Shown here in pieces: positions 7,039 through 14,703 of a stretch of 25,518 nucleotides of DNA. The notes under the pieces were generated by a model. That model did not search any database and was not told where the DNA came from. It saw only the letters and a list, made by a program, of their open reading frames with translations. Position 1 is the stretch's first letter. Every line of letters begins with the position of its first letter. The position numbers and the translations under genes are program-made. The stretch is from an uncultured Clostridium sp. GTDB lineage: Bacteria; Bacillota; Clostridia; TANB77; CAG-508. The DNA lies in NCBI GenBank assembly GCA_946496115.1, contig CAMMFK010000009.1, positions 1 through 25,518 on the forward strand. The letters run 5' to 3'.

Positions 7039-7698
7039 CTAAATTAATTTATTAAGAAATATCAGTCCTAAAAATATGTATGCATATTTGAATAACTTTT
7101 TAGATTCTATTTTGTTTCTAAAATATTGTGCCGACTCTTGAAGAGCACTATATTTATCTACTAAAGTTATAATATATGTTTCTTTATATTTTGGAAGTGC
7201 CAAGGTTACTGGCCACATATGTTTTACTATTATGTCTTTTTCTTTGTCGTTTAAGTTATATAGCTTAGAGGCGTTTTCTAATGCTATTTTTGGATGTACA
7301 AATGCATGATAACCATCTAAATTTAATTGTTTTTTGCTATTTCTCCAATCATACAAGAATAAATCATGAAGCATTGCTCCTCTTGCCATTGATTTATAAT
7401 CTAACTTTAATTTTTTACATATTCTATAGCTTATGTATGATACATTTAAGCAATGTTCAAATGTATTTATATCATAATGTTGCCTGTATTTTTTCATATC
7501 GGCAACAGTTTCATTATTGATTATGTCTTTTACTATTTCCATGTATTCTTTATCATTCATTGCTTTTTCTAAAAAAAGCTTATTTTCGCCTATTGAATAT
7601 TCTTTTTCTTGGTTTATCACCATTTCTACATTATCAAATCTATTGTATAAATTTGAGTTATCTTTTGCTCTGTTTAATGATTTTATTTTTTCTTTCAT
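7039..7698 (-). CDS. HD-domain metal-dependent phosphohydrolase family protein
   Basis: This is a 219-residue protein with one HD domain in the centre. Candidate metal ligands are His82 (NTFEHCLNVS), His111-Asp112 (AMLHDLF), His131/His135 (GYHAFVHP), His160 (VKHMWP) and Asp181 (LVDKYSA). This spacing is that of HD-superfamily hydrolases acting on nucleotides or second messengers; the substrate cannot be told from sequence. The last 15 residues are hydrophobic (YAYIFLGLIFLNKLI) and may be a membrane anchor or a buried helix. The first 70 residues are charged and not assigned. The start at 7698 follows GGAG with a 7-nt spacer. A near-consensus promoter lies upstream. It precedes dapB, but no functional link is evident. 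Confidence 0.85.
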   Translation of the reverse strand: MKEKIKSLNRAKDNSNLYNRFDNVEMVINQEKEYSIGENKLFLEKAMNDKEYMEIVKDIINNETVADMKKYRQHYDINTFEHCLNVSYISYRICKKLKLDYKSMARGAMLHDLFLYDWRNSKKQLNLDGYHAFVHPKIALENASKLYNLNDKEKDIIVKHMWPVTLALPKYKETYIITLVDKYSALQESAQYFRNKIESKKLFKYAYIFLGLIFLNKLI

Positions 7699-7727
7699 TA
7701 AAATACTCCGTTTATATTAACATTTAG

Positions 7728-7742
7728 ATAGCATTATGCTAT
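7728..7742. repeat. 15-nt palindrome in the leader of the HD-domain gene
   Basis: ATAGCAT and ATGCTAT are perfect 7-bp arms around one central base, placed between the promoter (7767-7796) and the ribosome binding site (7706-7709). The position suits a repressor operator or a small leader hairpin. No regulator is identified. Confidence 0.4.
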
Positions 7743-7766
7743 TTATCGTATCTCCCCTTAAAATAT

Positions 7767-7796
7767 ATTATATGATGTTTAAGGTGCTAATGTCAA
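7767..7796 (-). promoter_or_regulatory. Consensus sigma-A promoter of the HD-dapB unit
   Basis: On the minus strand a perfect TTGACA (7791-7796) and TATAAT (7767-7772) are separated by 18 nt. It drives the HD-domain gene and probably dapB. Confidence 0.8.
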
Positions 7797-7905
7797 TATA
7801 AACAGAATATTTAAGATAATATTAAGATTTTTGTTATAATTTTTAAATAACATATAAATGAAAATTTTTATGATATTTTGTTTTTTTAATAATCTATAAA
7901 TTTAA

Positions 7906-9168
7906 TCACATTATTTTATGTTCTATATTAAGAAGTCTATTGTATTTGCATACTCTATCTGTTCTACAAGGTGCTCCTGTCTTTATTTGCCCAGCGTTTA
8001 AGGCTACTGCTAAATCAGCTATAAAAGTATCTTCTGTTTCACCAGACCTATGAGAAATAACTGTATTATATCCATTTTCTTTTGCCAAGTTCATTGTTTC
8101 TAATGTCTCTGTTAAAGTTCCAATTTGATTTGGTTTAATTAGTATTGCATTTGCTACTTCTTCATCTATTCCCTTTTGCAATCTTTTTGGATTTGTAACA
8201 AATAAATCATCTCCAACCAACTGTATTTTATCTCCAATTCTTTTTGTAAGTTCCTTCCATGATTTCCAATCTTCTTCTGCTAATCCATCTTCAATTGACA
8301 TTATTGGATATTTACTTGCTAAATCTATTATATAGTCTATCATTTCAGCTTTTGTTTTATATATGTCAGTTTTCCAAAAATAATATCCCTCTTTGTTTAT
8401 CTTTTTAGCTGCTTCGTGCATTTCTGTACTTGCTACGTCTAGTGCTAATTTAAAATCTTTTCCGTCTTTAAAGCCTGCTTTTCCTATTGCTTCTAAAATT
8501 AATTCTATGGCTTCTTCATCATTTTCTAAGTCAGGAGCAAACCCGCCTTCATCACCAACTGATGTAACTAGTCCTCTCTTTTTTAGTACTTCTTTAAGCA
8601 CTTTGTAAACTTCCACGCACATTTGGAGCATTTCTTTAAAACTATCTGCTCTAGCAGGAACTATCATAAACTCTTGTATGTTTAAATTGTTATTTGCATG
8701 TTTTCCACCATTTAATATATTCATCATAGGAAGTGGCATTTTATATGAGTTTATTCCTCCTATATATTGATATAATGGCATTTGCAAACTATTAGCCCCT
8801 GCTCTTGCAATTGCTAAAGATACACCTAAAATAGCGTTAGCACCAAGTTTTGATTTATTTGGAGTTCCATCTAATTTTATCATTTGGTCATCAATATACT
8901 TTTGGTCAAATACATTTTCTCCAATTATTGTTTTTGCAATTTTTTTATTAACATTTTCCACAGCCTTGCCAACACCAAGACCATTAAAATTTTGCATATC
9001 TCCATCTCTTAATTCTACCGCTTCAAAACTACCAGTAGAAGCCCCTGATGGAACCATAGCTACGCCTTCTGCTCCACTTTCTAATGTAGCCTTAACCTGT
9101 ACTGTAGGATTTCCCCTTGAATCCAAAATTTGCATTCCTTCTACATTTTCAATATAATCTGCATACAT
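7906..9168 (-). CDS. eno: Enolase (phosphopyruvate hydratase)
   Basis: This glycolytic enzyme interconverts 2-phosphoglycerate and phosphoenolpyruvate. It starts at 9168 behind AGGAGG with a 6-nt spacer and is 420 residues long, slightly under the typical 430. Conserved elements: SGASTGSFEAVELRDGD (41-57), the loop His157 (NGGKHANNN), the base pair Glu207 (GDEGGFAPD) and Lys345 (LIKPNQIG), metal ligands Asp244 (DVAST), Glu293 (SIEDGL) and Asp320 (GDDLFVTN), His373 with SHRSGETED, and Lys396 (GQIKTGAP). No other glycolysis gene is next to it. It appears to be a single-gene unit between ylmH and the HD gene. No clear GC hairpin terminator follows its stop. Confidence 0.98.
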   Translation of the reverse strand: MYADYIENVEGMQILDSRGNPTVQVKATLESGAEGVAMVPSGASTGSFEAVELRDGDMQNFNGLGVGKAVENVNKKIAKTIIGENVFDQKYIDDQMIKLDGTPNKSKLGANAILGVSLAIARAGANSLQMPLYQYIGGINSYKMPLPMMNILNGGKHANNNLNIQEFMIVPARADSFKEMLQMCVEVYKVLKEVLKKRGLVTSVGDEGGFAPDLENDEEAIELILEAIGKAGFKDGKDFKLALDVASTEMHEAAKKINKEGYYFWKTDIYKTKAEMIDYIIDLASKYPIMSIEDGLAEEDWKSWKELTKRIGDKIQLVGDDLFVTNPKRLQKGIDEEVANAILIKPNQIGTLTETLETMNLAKENGYNTVISHRSGETEDTFIADLAVALNAGQIKTGAPCRTDRVCKYNRLLNIEHKIM

Positions 9169-9311
9169 ATATTTCCTCCTTTTAACAAAGTATTTTTAAC
9201 TACTGCAAACTTTTATCTTTGCATGGTAGATTGTCACTATAAAAAATATGTTATACAGATTATTGCCCAATTTTAAAGATATATACCTTAAAGTTGGCAA
9301 AATATTTATTC

Positions 9312-9340
9312 ATACTATATGTATATATTTAGATTTGCAA
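9312..9340 (-). promoter_or_regulatory. Candidate sigma-A promoter of eno
   Basis: On the minus strand TTGCAA (9335-9340) and TAGTAT (9312-9317) are separated by 17 nt. The leader would be about 140 nt long and contains an imperfect inverted repeat (TTGCC...GGCAA, about 9265-9302). The assignment is tentative because the region is AT-rich. Confidence 0.4.
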
Positions 9341-9361
9341 AGTTTATACTGCTAAACAGTT

Positions 9362-10153
9362 TTATTTTTCAACTTCCAATGAAATACGGCCTTTTTTTGT
9401 AGAGCCTACAATCTTATTAATTTTAAATCTGCCTTTTCCTCTAATTGTAATAAAATCTCCTTCACTTACATTTTTAGAAGATCTTATTTCTTCTTTAAAG
9501 TTCACAAAAACTCTCTCCGCTTCTAATAACTTATTTGCATCATTTCTTGAACATCTTGCAAGTTCTCCTACTATACAATCTAATCTCATAGATGGTACAT
9601 TTATTTTTATAATTTGTTTTTCTGGCTTTATATAAATAAGTTTTTCTATGCTTTTAATTTCTATCTTTGATTTTTGAAATCTTGTAAGTCCTTTTAAATT
9701 ATTTTGCAAATACTCTGCCAAATCTTTTTTAACAATAATATCTGCACCATCATATCTTACAATTATATCTCCTATCTTTTCTCTTTTAATGCCTAATTTC
9801 ATTAATCCACCTAAATAAATTCTATGTTCGTACTGGCCTAATAGATTATTTGGCAAGGTTATTCTAATTATAGCAAGAAAATTATTTATTTCTTCTTGTT
9901 TTATAAACTCAAGATTATTTGAAAAAACTACTATATTTCTTTCTGCATCTTCATAGCCACCCCAAAATTTATAATTATTGCTTTTTCTTAACTCTAGCAT
10001 TTCTTTTACAATTGCTTGTTCTCTTAAGTCTAAAAAGTCTGTTGTTTCTATTGTATTTCTATTTTCAGCAAATTCTAGTTTATCTAATACTTTTGCTATT
10101 AAAATTTTATCTTCGTCTTTTTGCTGTTTTGTAAGTTCTGATTGTTTATCCAT
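9362..10153 (-). CDS. ylmH: S4-domain RNA-binding protein, YlmH family
   Basis: This 263-residue protein has a charged N-terminal helical part, a central YlmH-type alpha/beta domain (about 60-170, containing FWGGYEDAERNIVVF and KREKIGDIIV), and a C-terminal S4 RNA-binding domain (about 185-248: MRLDCIVGELARCSRNDANKLL, with VFVNF and GDFITIRGKGRF). YlmH proteins are widespread in Firmicutes, usually in the ylm/divIVA cluster next to division genes, and have been linked to ribosome-associated quality control. Here the gene is instead placed 26 nt after the 3' end of a tRNA-Gln gene and is likely read from the tRNA promoter. The start at 10153 follows GGAGA. No other ylm gene is adjacent. Confidence 0.85.
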   Translation of the reverse strand: MDKQSELTKQQKDEDKILIAKVLDKLEFAENRNTIETTDFLDLREQAIVKEMLELRKSNNYKFWGGYEDAERNIVVFSNNLEFIKQEEINNFLAIIRITLPNNLLGQYEHRIYLGGLMKLGIKREKIGDIIVRYDGADIIVKKDLAEYLQNNLKGLTRFQKSKIEIKSIEKLIYIKPEKQIIKINVPSMRLDCIVGELARCSRNDANKLLEAERVFVNFKEEIRSSKNVSEGDFITIRGKGRFKINKIVGSTKKGRISLEVEK

Positions 10154-10179
10154 TTTATCTCCAAACAGTTTTTACATTT

Positions 10180-10254
10180 TGGTTGGGGTACTAAGATTCG
10201 AACTTAGGAATGTCGGAGTCAGAGTCCGATGCCTTACCGCTTGGCGATACCCCA
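10180..10254 (-). tRNA. tRNA-Gln (anticodon CTG)
   Basis: The 75-nt cloverleaf includes an encoded CCA. The acceptor stem pairs TGGGGTA with TACCCCA. The D-arm contains GCCAAGCGGTAAGGC. The anticodon stem TCGGA/TCCGA holds the loop CTCTGAC with anticodon CTG (plus-strand 10220-10222). The T-arm is CTAAG-TTCGAAT-CTTAG. The anticodon reads CAG only, so a second tRNA-Gln with TTG for CAA must exist elsewhere. It has its own promoter and is followed directly by ylmH. Confidence 0.96.
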
Positions 10255-10268
10255 ATGTGTACCTTATT

Positions 10269-10297
10269 ACTATAGCACTTTTTTGTTCTTTTTGCAA
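10269..10297 (-). promoter_or_regulatory. Promoter of tRNA-Gln (and probably ylmH)
   Basis: On the minus strand TTGCAA (10292-10297) and TATAGT (10269-10274) are separated by 17 nt, with TGC directly before the -10 (an extended -10). It lies about 15 nt upstream of the mature tRNA 5' end. Confidence 0.75.
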
Positions 10298-10327
10298 TAG
10301 ATTGATTGCTATTAATTTTAAATATCA

Positions 10328-10369
10328 CAGTGGTGGCTACCACCTAAATATAGATGATAGCCACCACTG
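10328..10369 (-). terminator. Strong hairpin, probable terminator of the upstream orphan gene
   Basis: CAGTGGTGGCTA (10328-10339) and TAGCCACCACTG (10358-10369) form a perfect 12-bp stem with an 18-nt loop, shortly after the stop of the orphan gene at 10403. The U-tract on the minus strand is poor. A second, mutually exclusive hairpin (GGTGG-CTA-CCACC, 10332-10344) is possible. Confidence 0.55.
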
Positions 10370-10402
10370 CAATTTGTACTTCTAAAAACTATAACGCGTT
10401 AA

Positions 10403-10894
10403 TTACTTTTTATTATGCTCCTTATGAGTAAACTCATTATATACGAATATGTAATTTCCTTTTATCACATCATCCATGGTAATTGGAGCATGACATTTTG
10501 CACAAAAACACCCTCTAGGAGGAAAAGCGTTCAATTCCCTTCTTCTGAAGGAATTAACATTCATCATAAAATCCTTTATCGTCGTGATTTTTGGTGGACT
10601 TCCAAAATATTTACATTGGTATATTTCTTGCATTGTACCTCTGTAGGTCAGTAAATACTTCCCCCACAAGACAAATTCCTGCAGAGGTAATTCATATTTT
10701 TCATAAAAGTCATATCTCTTTTTGAGTATGATGTTTACGCCTTCAATACAGTTTATCATCCTGCCAAGGTAGTACAATGAGTCTAGGCTATCACGCTCCT
10801 TTTGGATTTGTACAATTTCCTCTTCGGTAAATTGCCTTGCCTCTTTGCGTTCTTGACTGCCAGATTTCATTTTCCGCATTTCTTCGTTAGACAT
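10403..10894 (-). CDS. Orphan protein with C-terminal Cys/His knuckle (163 aa)
   Basis: No family is recognised. The ATG at 10894 is preferred: AAGGAG ends 11 nt upstream, while the alternative in-frame GTG at 10906 overlaps that SD. The N-terminal third is charged and helical (EEMRKMKSGSQERKEARQF). The middle is rich in aromatic residues (YYLGRM, RYDFYEKYELP, FVLWGKYLL). Near the C-terminus PPRGCFCAKCHAPIT gives Cys129, Cys131, Cys134 and His135, and THKEH adds His157 and His160, so a small zinc-binding fold is plausible. Like the small membrane protein at 2830-3192, it is visibly less AT-rich than its neighbours, stands alone behind its own promoter, and carries an inverted repeat in the coding sequence (AATTCC/GGAATT, 10533-10555). 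This suggests an accessory or acquired gene. Confidence 0.7.
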   Translation of the reverse strand: MSNEEMRKMKSGSQERKEARQFTEEEIVQIQKERDSLDSLYYLGRMINCIEGVNIILKKRYDFYEKYELPLQEFVLWGKYLLTYRGTMQEIYQCKYFGSPPKITTIKDFMMNVNSFRRRELNAFPPRGCFCAKCHAPITMDDVIKGNYIFVYNEFTHKEHNKK

Positions 10895-10921
10895 ACAATA
10901 ATTCACTCCTTAATGTTTATT

Positions 10922-10943
10922 ATCAAGTGTAAGAGCACTTGAT
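10922..10943. repeat. Inverted repeat in the leader of the orphan gene
   Basis: ATCAAGTG (10922-10929) and CACTTGAT (10936-10943) are perfect 8-bp arms with a 6-nt loop, about 20-40 nt downstream of the predicted transcription start and just before the SD. It could be an operator or a leader hairpin. No U-tract follows. Confidence 0.5.
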
Positions 10944-10969
10944 GGGTTCAAAAACTTTCGGTACAACAT

Positions 10970-10998
10970 ATTATATATCTTTTTTTGACAAATTACAA
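10970..10998 (-). promoter_or_regulatory. Sigma-A promoter of the orphan Cys/His protein gene
   Basis: On the minus strand TTGTAA (10993-10998) and TATAAT (10970-10975) are separated by 17 nt. The promoter starts 14 nt after the stop of the ABC transporter gene, so the orphan gene has its own unit. Confidence 0.7.
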
Positions 10999-11012
10999 TA
11001 TTTTTCTTTATC

Positions 11013-13595
11013 TTATTCTGTTCTCAAAGCTTTTACTGGGTCACGTTTACTTGCCATTCTAGCTGGAATTAAACCTGCAATTATAGTTAAGAACATACTA
11101 ATTAGTACAAGTATTATTCCTGCCTGCCATGGTAAAAATGCCTCAACATTCACTCCTGTAATAGATAGTATTACTGCATTTATTGGAATAGTAAGTAGCA
11201 CCGTAACTCCTATGCCAAGTAGTCCAGAAACTAGACCTGTAATAAATGTTTCTGCATTAAATACCCTTGATATATCTCTTTTAGAAGCACCAATTGCTCT
11301 TAAAATACCTATTTCCTTCGTTCTTTCCAATACTGATATATATGTTATAATTCCTATCATTATTGATGAAACGATTAATGAAATCGCAACAAATGCAATT
11401 AATACATAGCTTATTGTATCAACTATTGTAGAAACAGAATTCATCATTATTCCTACTGTATCAGTATAATTGATTTTGTCATTCTCATTTTCTTGTGAAT
11501 TATTATATTCTGTAATAGCATTAGATATAGCTTCTTTTGCATCAAAGTCTTTTGGGTAAATGCTAATTGTAGTTGGTGAATTTAAGTCAATTACACCTAA
11601 CCTCTCTAAATTGCCCTCATATGATGCTTCATTATTTTCTGCATAAGCATTCATTAAATTTCTTAAATCTTCTGCTGTCATATTGGCTAATTGCATTTTT
11701 TGTTCAGTTGATAAACTATCTAAACTAAACTCTTCTTCTTCGCCGTCTTTTGGAAAATCTAGTCCTGTAAATACATTCACATTTGGATTATCCATTTGTT
11801 CTTTAACAATTTCAGCATCTTTTGCTTTGTTAATTATATACTCAGTTAAAGCTTTTGTATATCCAATTCCACCTTGAGTATTACTGCTTACACTATTTTC
11901 TTTTTGTTTTACAATTCCTACAACCTTAATTTCTTCTGCATTGTCTACTTTTTCTTTTACATAATCTTTGTTATCACTTTTATCTACCCAAGCTCCATTT
12001 TCTTTTGCATAGTAATCTGAATTTAATAAAATTTTAAATATTAAATTTAAGAAATCATCATAGCTGTAACTTTTTTGTTCTTCTGTTTCCTCTATTTCTT
12101 CTCCATTTTCAATTTTATTCATTTTTTCTTCTATTTCGGCTTGGTCCATAATTCCTAAAGAATACAAAGTATAATCACTTATTTCATTATCTTTATCTAC
12201 TATTACGACCACTTCATTATAATTTTCAGGCCACTTTCCACTAAGTAAATCATATTGCATATCTAGCATCTCTTGGTTGTCAAATAACTCTGAAAATACA
12301 TCTACTCTACTCATCATAGCTGAATTAGAACCAAGCATATCAGTTCCAGCTTCAACCATAGTTTCCATTCCCATTTTTTCTACAACTGTACTTGGATTTA
12401 CTTGAACTGCACCATTTGATGTATCTGATTTATATAAATTTAAATTCAAATCATAAGAATATTGTATAGCATTTGCATAATTACTTATATTATCAGTGGT
12501 TTCCAAATACTCTTTAAATTTAGTTAAATTATTACTTTTAACATCATTTGCAAATGTATCAAGCATTGAGTTTGTAATATATTTTGTATATATCTTCCCG
12601 TCTTCTTTTTCTGCTCTACCCTCTACGTTAGTGTCCATTAAACTAGACATCATTCCACTCATATCAATTGTAGATTCTTGAATTGTTACAGGATATGATG
12701 AAAGCGTATCTTCTTCTATGCTGTTAATATAATTTTGTACACCTGCTGATAGAGATAAAATAAGAGCAATTCCTATAATTCCAATACTTCCCGCAAATGC
12801 AGTTAATATTGTTCTTCCTTTTTTAGTCATTAAATTATTTAAACTAAGTGATAAAGCTGTAAGAAAACTCATTGATGGTTTCTTTTTCTTGCCATCATCT
12901 ATATTTTTATTTTCTTCATCGCAAGGATTACTATCATCAGTAATTTCTCCATCAAGAATTCTTACTGTTCTTGTAGCATATTTTTCAGCCAACTCTGGAT
13001 TATGAGTTACCATTATTATTAAATGGTCTTTTGAAATTTCTTTAAGAATTTCCATAACTTGCACACTAGTTTTTGTATCTAATGCACCAGTTGGCTCATC
13101 TGCAAGTATTATATCTGGATTGTTTACTAAAGCTCTAGCAATTGCAACTCTCTGCATTTGTCCACCAGATAGTTCATTTGGTTTTTGATGAATTTTATCC
13201 CCAAGTCCAACCTTTTCTAATGCTTCAATTGCTCTCTTTTTTCTTTCTTTTTTAGAAACCCCAGAAATTGTAAGTGCAAGTTCTACATTTGATAATATAC
13301 TTTGGTGAGGTATTAAGTTATAACTTTGAAAAACAAATCCGATACTATGATTTCTATAACTGTCCCAGTCTCTGTCTTTAAACTCTTTTGTAGATTTTCC
13401 GTTTATTATTAAATCACCACTTGTATAGTGGTCCAATCCGCCTATAATATTAAGAAGTGTTGTTTTTCCACAACCACTTTGTCCTAATATTGCAACAAAT
13501 TCATTTTCTCTAAATTTAATACTTATTCCTTTTAGAGCATGAACTGTTTCTGTGGAGGTTTTGTAATCTTTCTTTATGTTTTTTAACTCTAACAT
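11013..13595 (-). CDS. ABC transporter, fused ATPase and FtsX/MacB-type permease
   Basis: The 860 residues join an ATPase and a permease of the MacB/LolCDE/FtsX class (type VII) in one chain. The ATPase covers about 1-225: Walker A GQSGCGKT (38-45), Q-loop VFQ (88-90), signature LSGGQMQR (142-149), Walker B ILADEP (163-168), H-loop THNP (197-200). After a charged linker a first membrane helix (about 264-285) leads to a large extracytoplasmic domain (about 290-700). Three C-terminal helices follow, with the FtsX motif LERTKEIGILRAIGASKRDI and the ending ARMASKRDPVKALRTE. Such proteins use ATP to drive conformational changes across the membrane, exporting peptides, lipids or antibiotics or signalling; the substrate is unknown. 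It starts at 13595 behind AAAGGAA. No partner or two-component genes are adjacent, and no convincing promoter was found in 13596-13748. Confidence 0.93.
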   Translation of the reverse strand: MLELKNIKKDYKTSTETVHALKGISIKFRENEFVAILGQSGCGKTTLLNIIGGLDHYTSGDLIINGKSTKEFKDRDWDSYRNHSIGFVFQSYNLIPHQSILSNVELALTISGVSKKERKKRAIEALEKVGLGDKIHQKPNELSGGQMQRVAIARALVNNPDIILADEPTGALDTKTSVQVMEILKEISKDHLIIMVTHNPELAEKYATRTVRILDGEITDDSNPCDEENKNIDDGKKKKPSMSFLTALSLSLNNLMTKKGRTILTAFAGSIGIIGIALILSLSAGVQNYINSIEEDTLSSYPVTIQESTIDMSGMMSSLMDTNVEGRAEKEDGKIYTKYITNSMLDTFANDVKSNNLTKFKEYLETTDNISNYANAIQYSYDLNLNLYKSDTSNGAVQVNPSTVVEKMGMETMVEAGTDMLGSNSAMMSRVDVFSELFDNQEMLDMQYDLLSGKWPENYNEVVVIVDKDNEISDYTLYSLGIMDQAEIEEKMNKIENGEEIEETEEQKSYSYDDFLNLIFKILLNSDYYAKENGAWVDKSDNKDYVKEKVDNAEEIKVVGIVKQKENSVSSNTQGGIGYTKALTEYIINKAKDAEIVKEQMDNPNVNVFTGLDFPKDGEEEEFSLDSLSTEQKMQLANMTAEDLRNLMNAYAENNEASYEGNLERLGVIDLNSPTTISIYPKDFDAKEAISNAITEYNNSQENENDKINYTDTVGIMMNSVSTIVDTISYVLIAFVAISLIVSSIMIGIITYISVLERTKEIGILRAIGASKRDISRVFNAETFITGLVSGLLGIGVTVLLTIPINAVILSITGVNVEAFLPWQAGIILVLISMFLTIIAGLIPARMASKRDPVKALRTE

Positions 13596-13748
13596 TGTAA
13601 GTTCCTTTCGTTATATTCACAAAAAGATGATCCTTTGTTATTCAAAAATCATTTAAAACGTGAATAGAGTCTTTACTCACTAACTTTTTTCACTATACAA
13701 CATTATAATTAAAAAATCTAGAAAAATATGTAAATTCTGTGTGAATTT

Positions 13749-14654
13749 TTATTCCACGCCTCTAAAATCAAACTCAGGTACATATTCTTCTTCATGCTTG
13801 CCCAAATCCTGCATATAACCATTTTCTAAGTCTAATGTATACAAATAACTTTCAACTTCCCTATACTCTTTTATATTTATTTTTCTATTTATCTTTTCCA
13901 TGTTTTTAGCTTTATAAGTTGGAAAATATTGAGCCATAACACTTACATATATATCTTCTGGCATATTTTCTTTTATCCACTTTAAAATTCTTTTAGTATT
14001 TTGCACATGATTTGGCAAAATTAAATGTCTAATAATTACACCTTTTTGTATAATTCCATTCTCATCAAATACTGGGCTTCCAACTTGATTATACATTTCT
14101 TTTATTGCTTTTGTGGCTATTTCAAAATAATGTGGTGCTGATGAATATTTTACAGCGGCATCATCTGCATAATACTTTAAATCTGGTAAATATACATCAA
14201 TATATCCATTTAAAGCCTTTATTGTTTCAACACTTTCATACCCATTTGAATTATATATTATAGGAATGTGTAATCCTTTTGCTTTGGCAATCTTTATAGC
14301 CTCTATTATTTGATACGCATACATTGTTGGGGTTACTAGATTAATGTTGTTAACCTTTCTTTCTTGTTGCTCTAAAAAGATTTTAGCCAGCCTTTCTGTT
14401 GTTATGACCTTTCCTTTACCTCCTTGGCTAATTTCGTGATTTTGACAAAATACACATCTTAAATTACAATTACTAAAAAATACTGTTCCAGATGATTTTG
14501 TATTTTGGCTAGCTCCACTTATACAAGGCTCTTCAAAGTCATGTGATGAAACTAAAGCTACTTTTACTTCGTTACCTAAATTACAAAAGCCTTTCTCCCC
14601 TTTTAATCTATTTACTTTACATTTTCTTGGACAAATTTCACATTTTTCTAACAT
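13749..14654 (-). CDS. PflA-like radical SAM protein (COG1313 type)
   Basis: This 301-residue radical SAM enzyme is related to pyruvate formate-lyase activating enzymes but of the uncharacterised COG1313 (PflX-like) group. The radical SAM cluster is SNCNLRCVFCQN (Cys63, Cys67, Cys70). Ahead of it is the typical N-terminal Cys set of the group (CEICPRKCKVNR... with Cys5, Cys8, Cys12 and Cys24). Later motifs YNSNGYE and VYLPDLKYY are also typical. Its target is unknown and no glycyl radical enzyme is adjacent. The frame is open to an ATG at 14675, but the family normally begins close to LEKCEICPR, so the ATG at 14654 is preferred. No SD precedes either ATG, while TATAAT lies 9 nt upstream of the chosen one, so a leaderless mRNA is likely. 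Confidence 0.88.
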   Translation of the reverse strand: MLEKCEICPRKCKVNRLKGEKGFCNLGNEVKVALVSSHDFEEPCISGASQNTKSSGTVFFSNCNLRCVFCQNHEISQGGKGKVITTERLAKIFLEQQERKVNNINLVTPTMYAYQIIEAIKIAKAKGLHIPIIYNSNGYESVETIKALNGYIDVYLPDLKYYADDAAVKYSSAPHYFEIATKAIKEMYNQVGSPVFDENGIIQKGVIIRHLILPNHVQNTKRILKWIKENMPEDIYVSVMAQYFPTYKAKNMEKINRKINIKEYREVESYLYTLDLENGYMQDLGKHEEEYVPEFDFRGVE

Positions 14655-14703
14655 AATACAAACATTATAACACATTTTGTTTATTTTTGGTATAATGTTA
14701 TAA

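Noticed and set aside
9978..10385. Plus-strand open frame of 135 codons
   Set aside because: It runs antisense through ylmH and the tRNA-Gln gene; both minus-strand features are certain.
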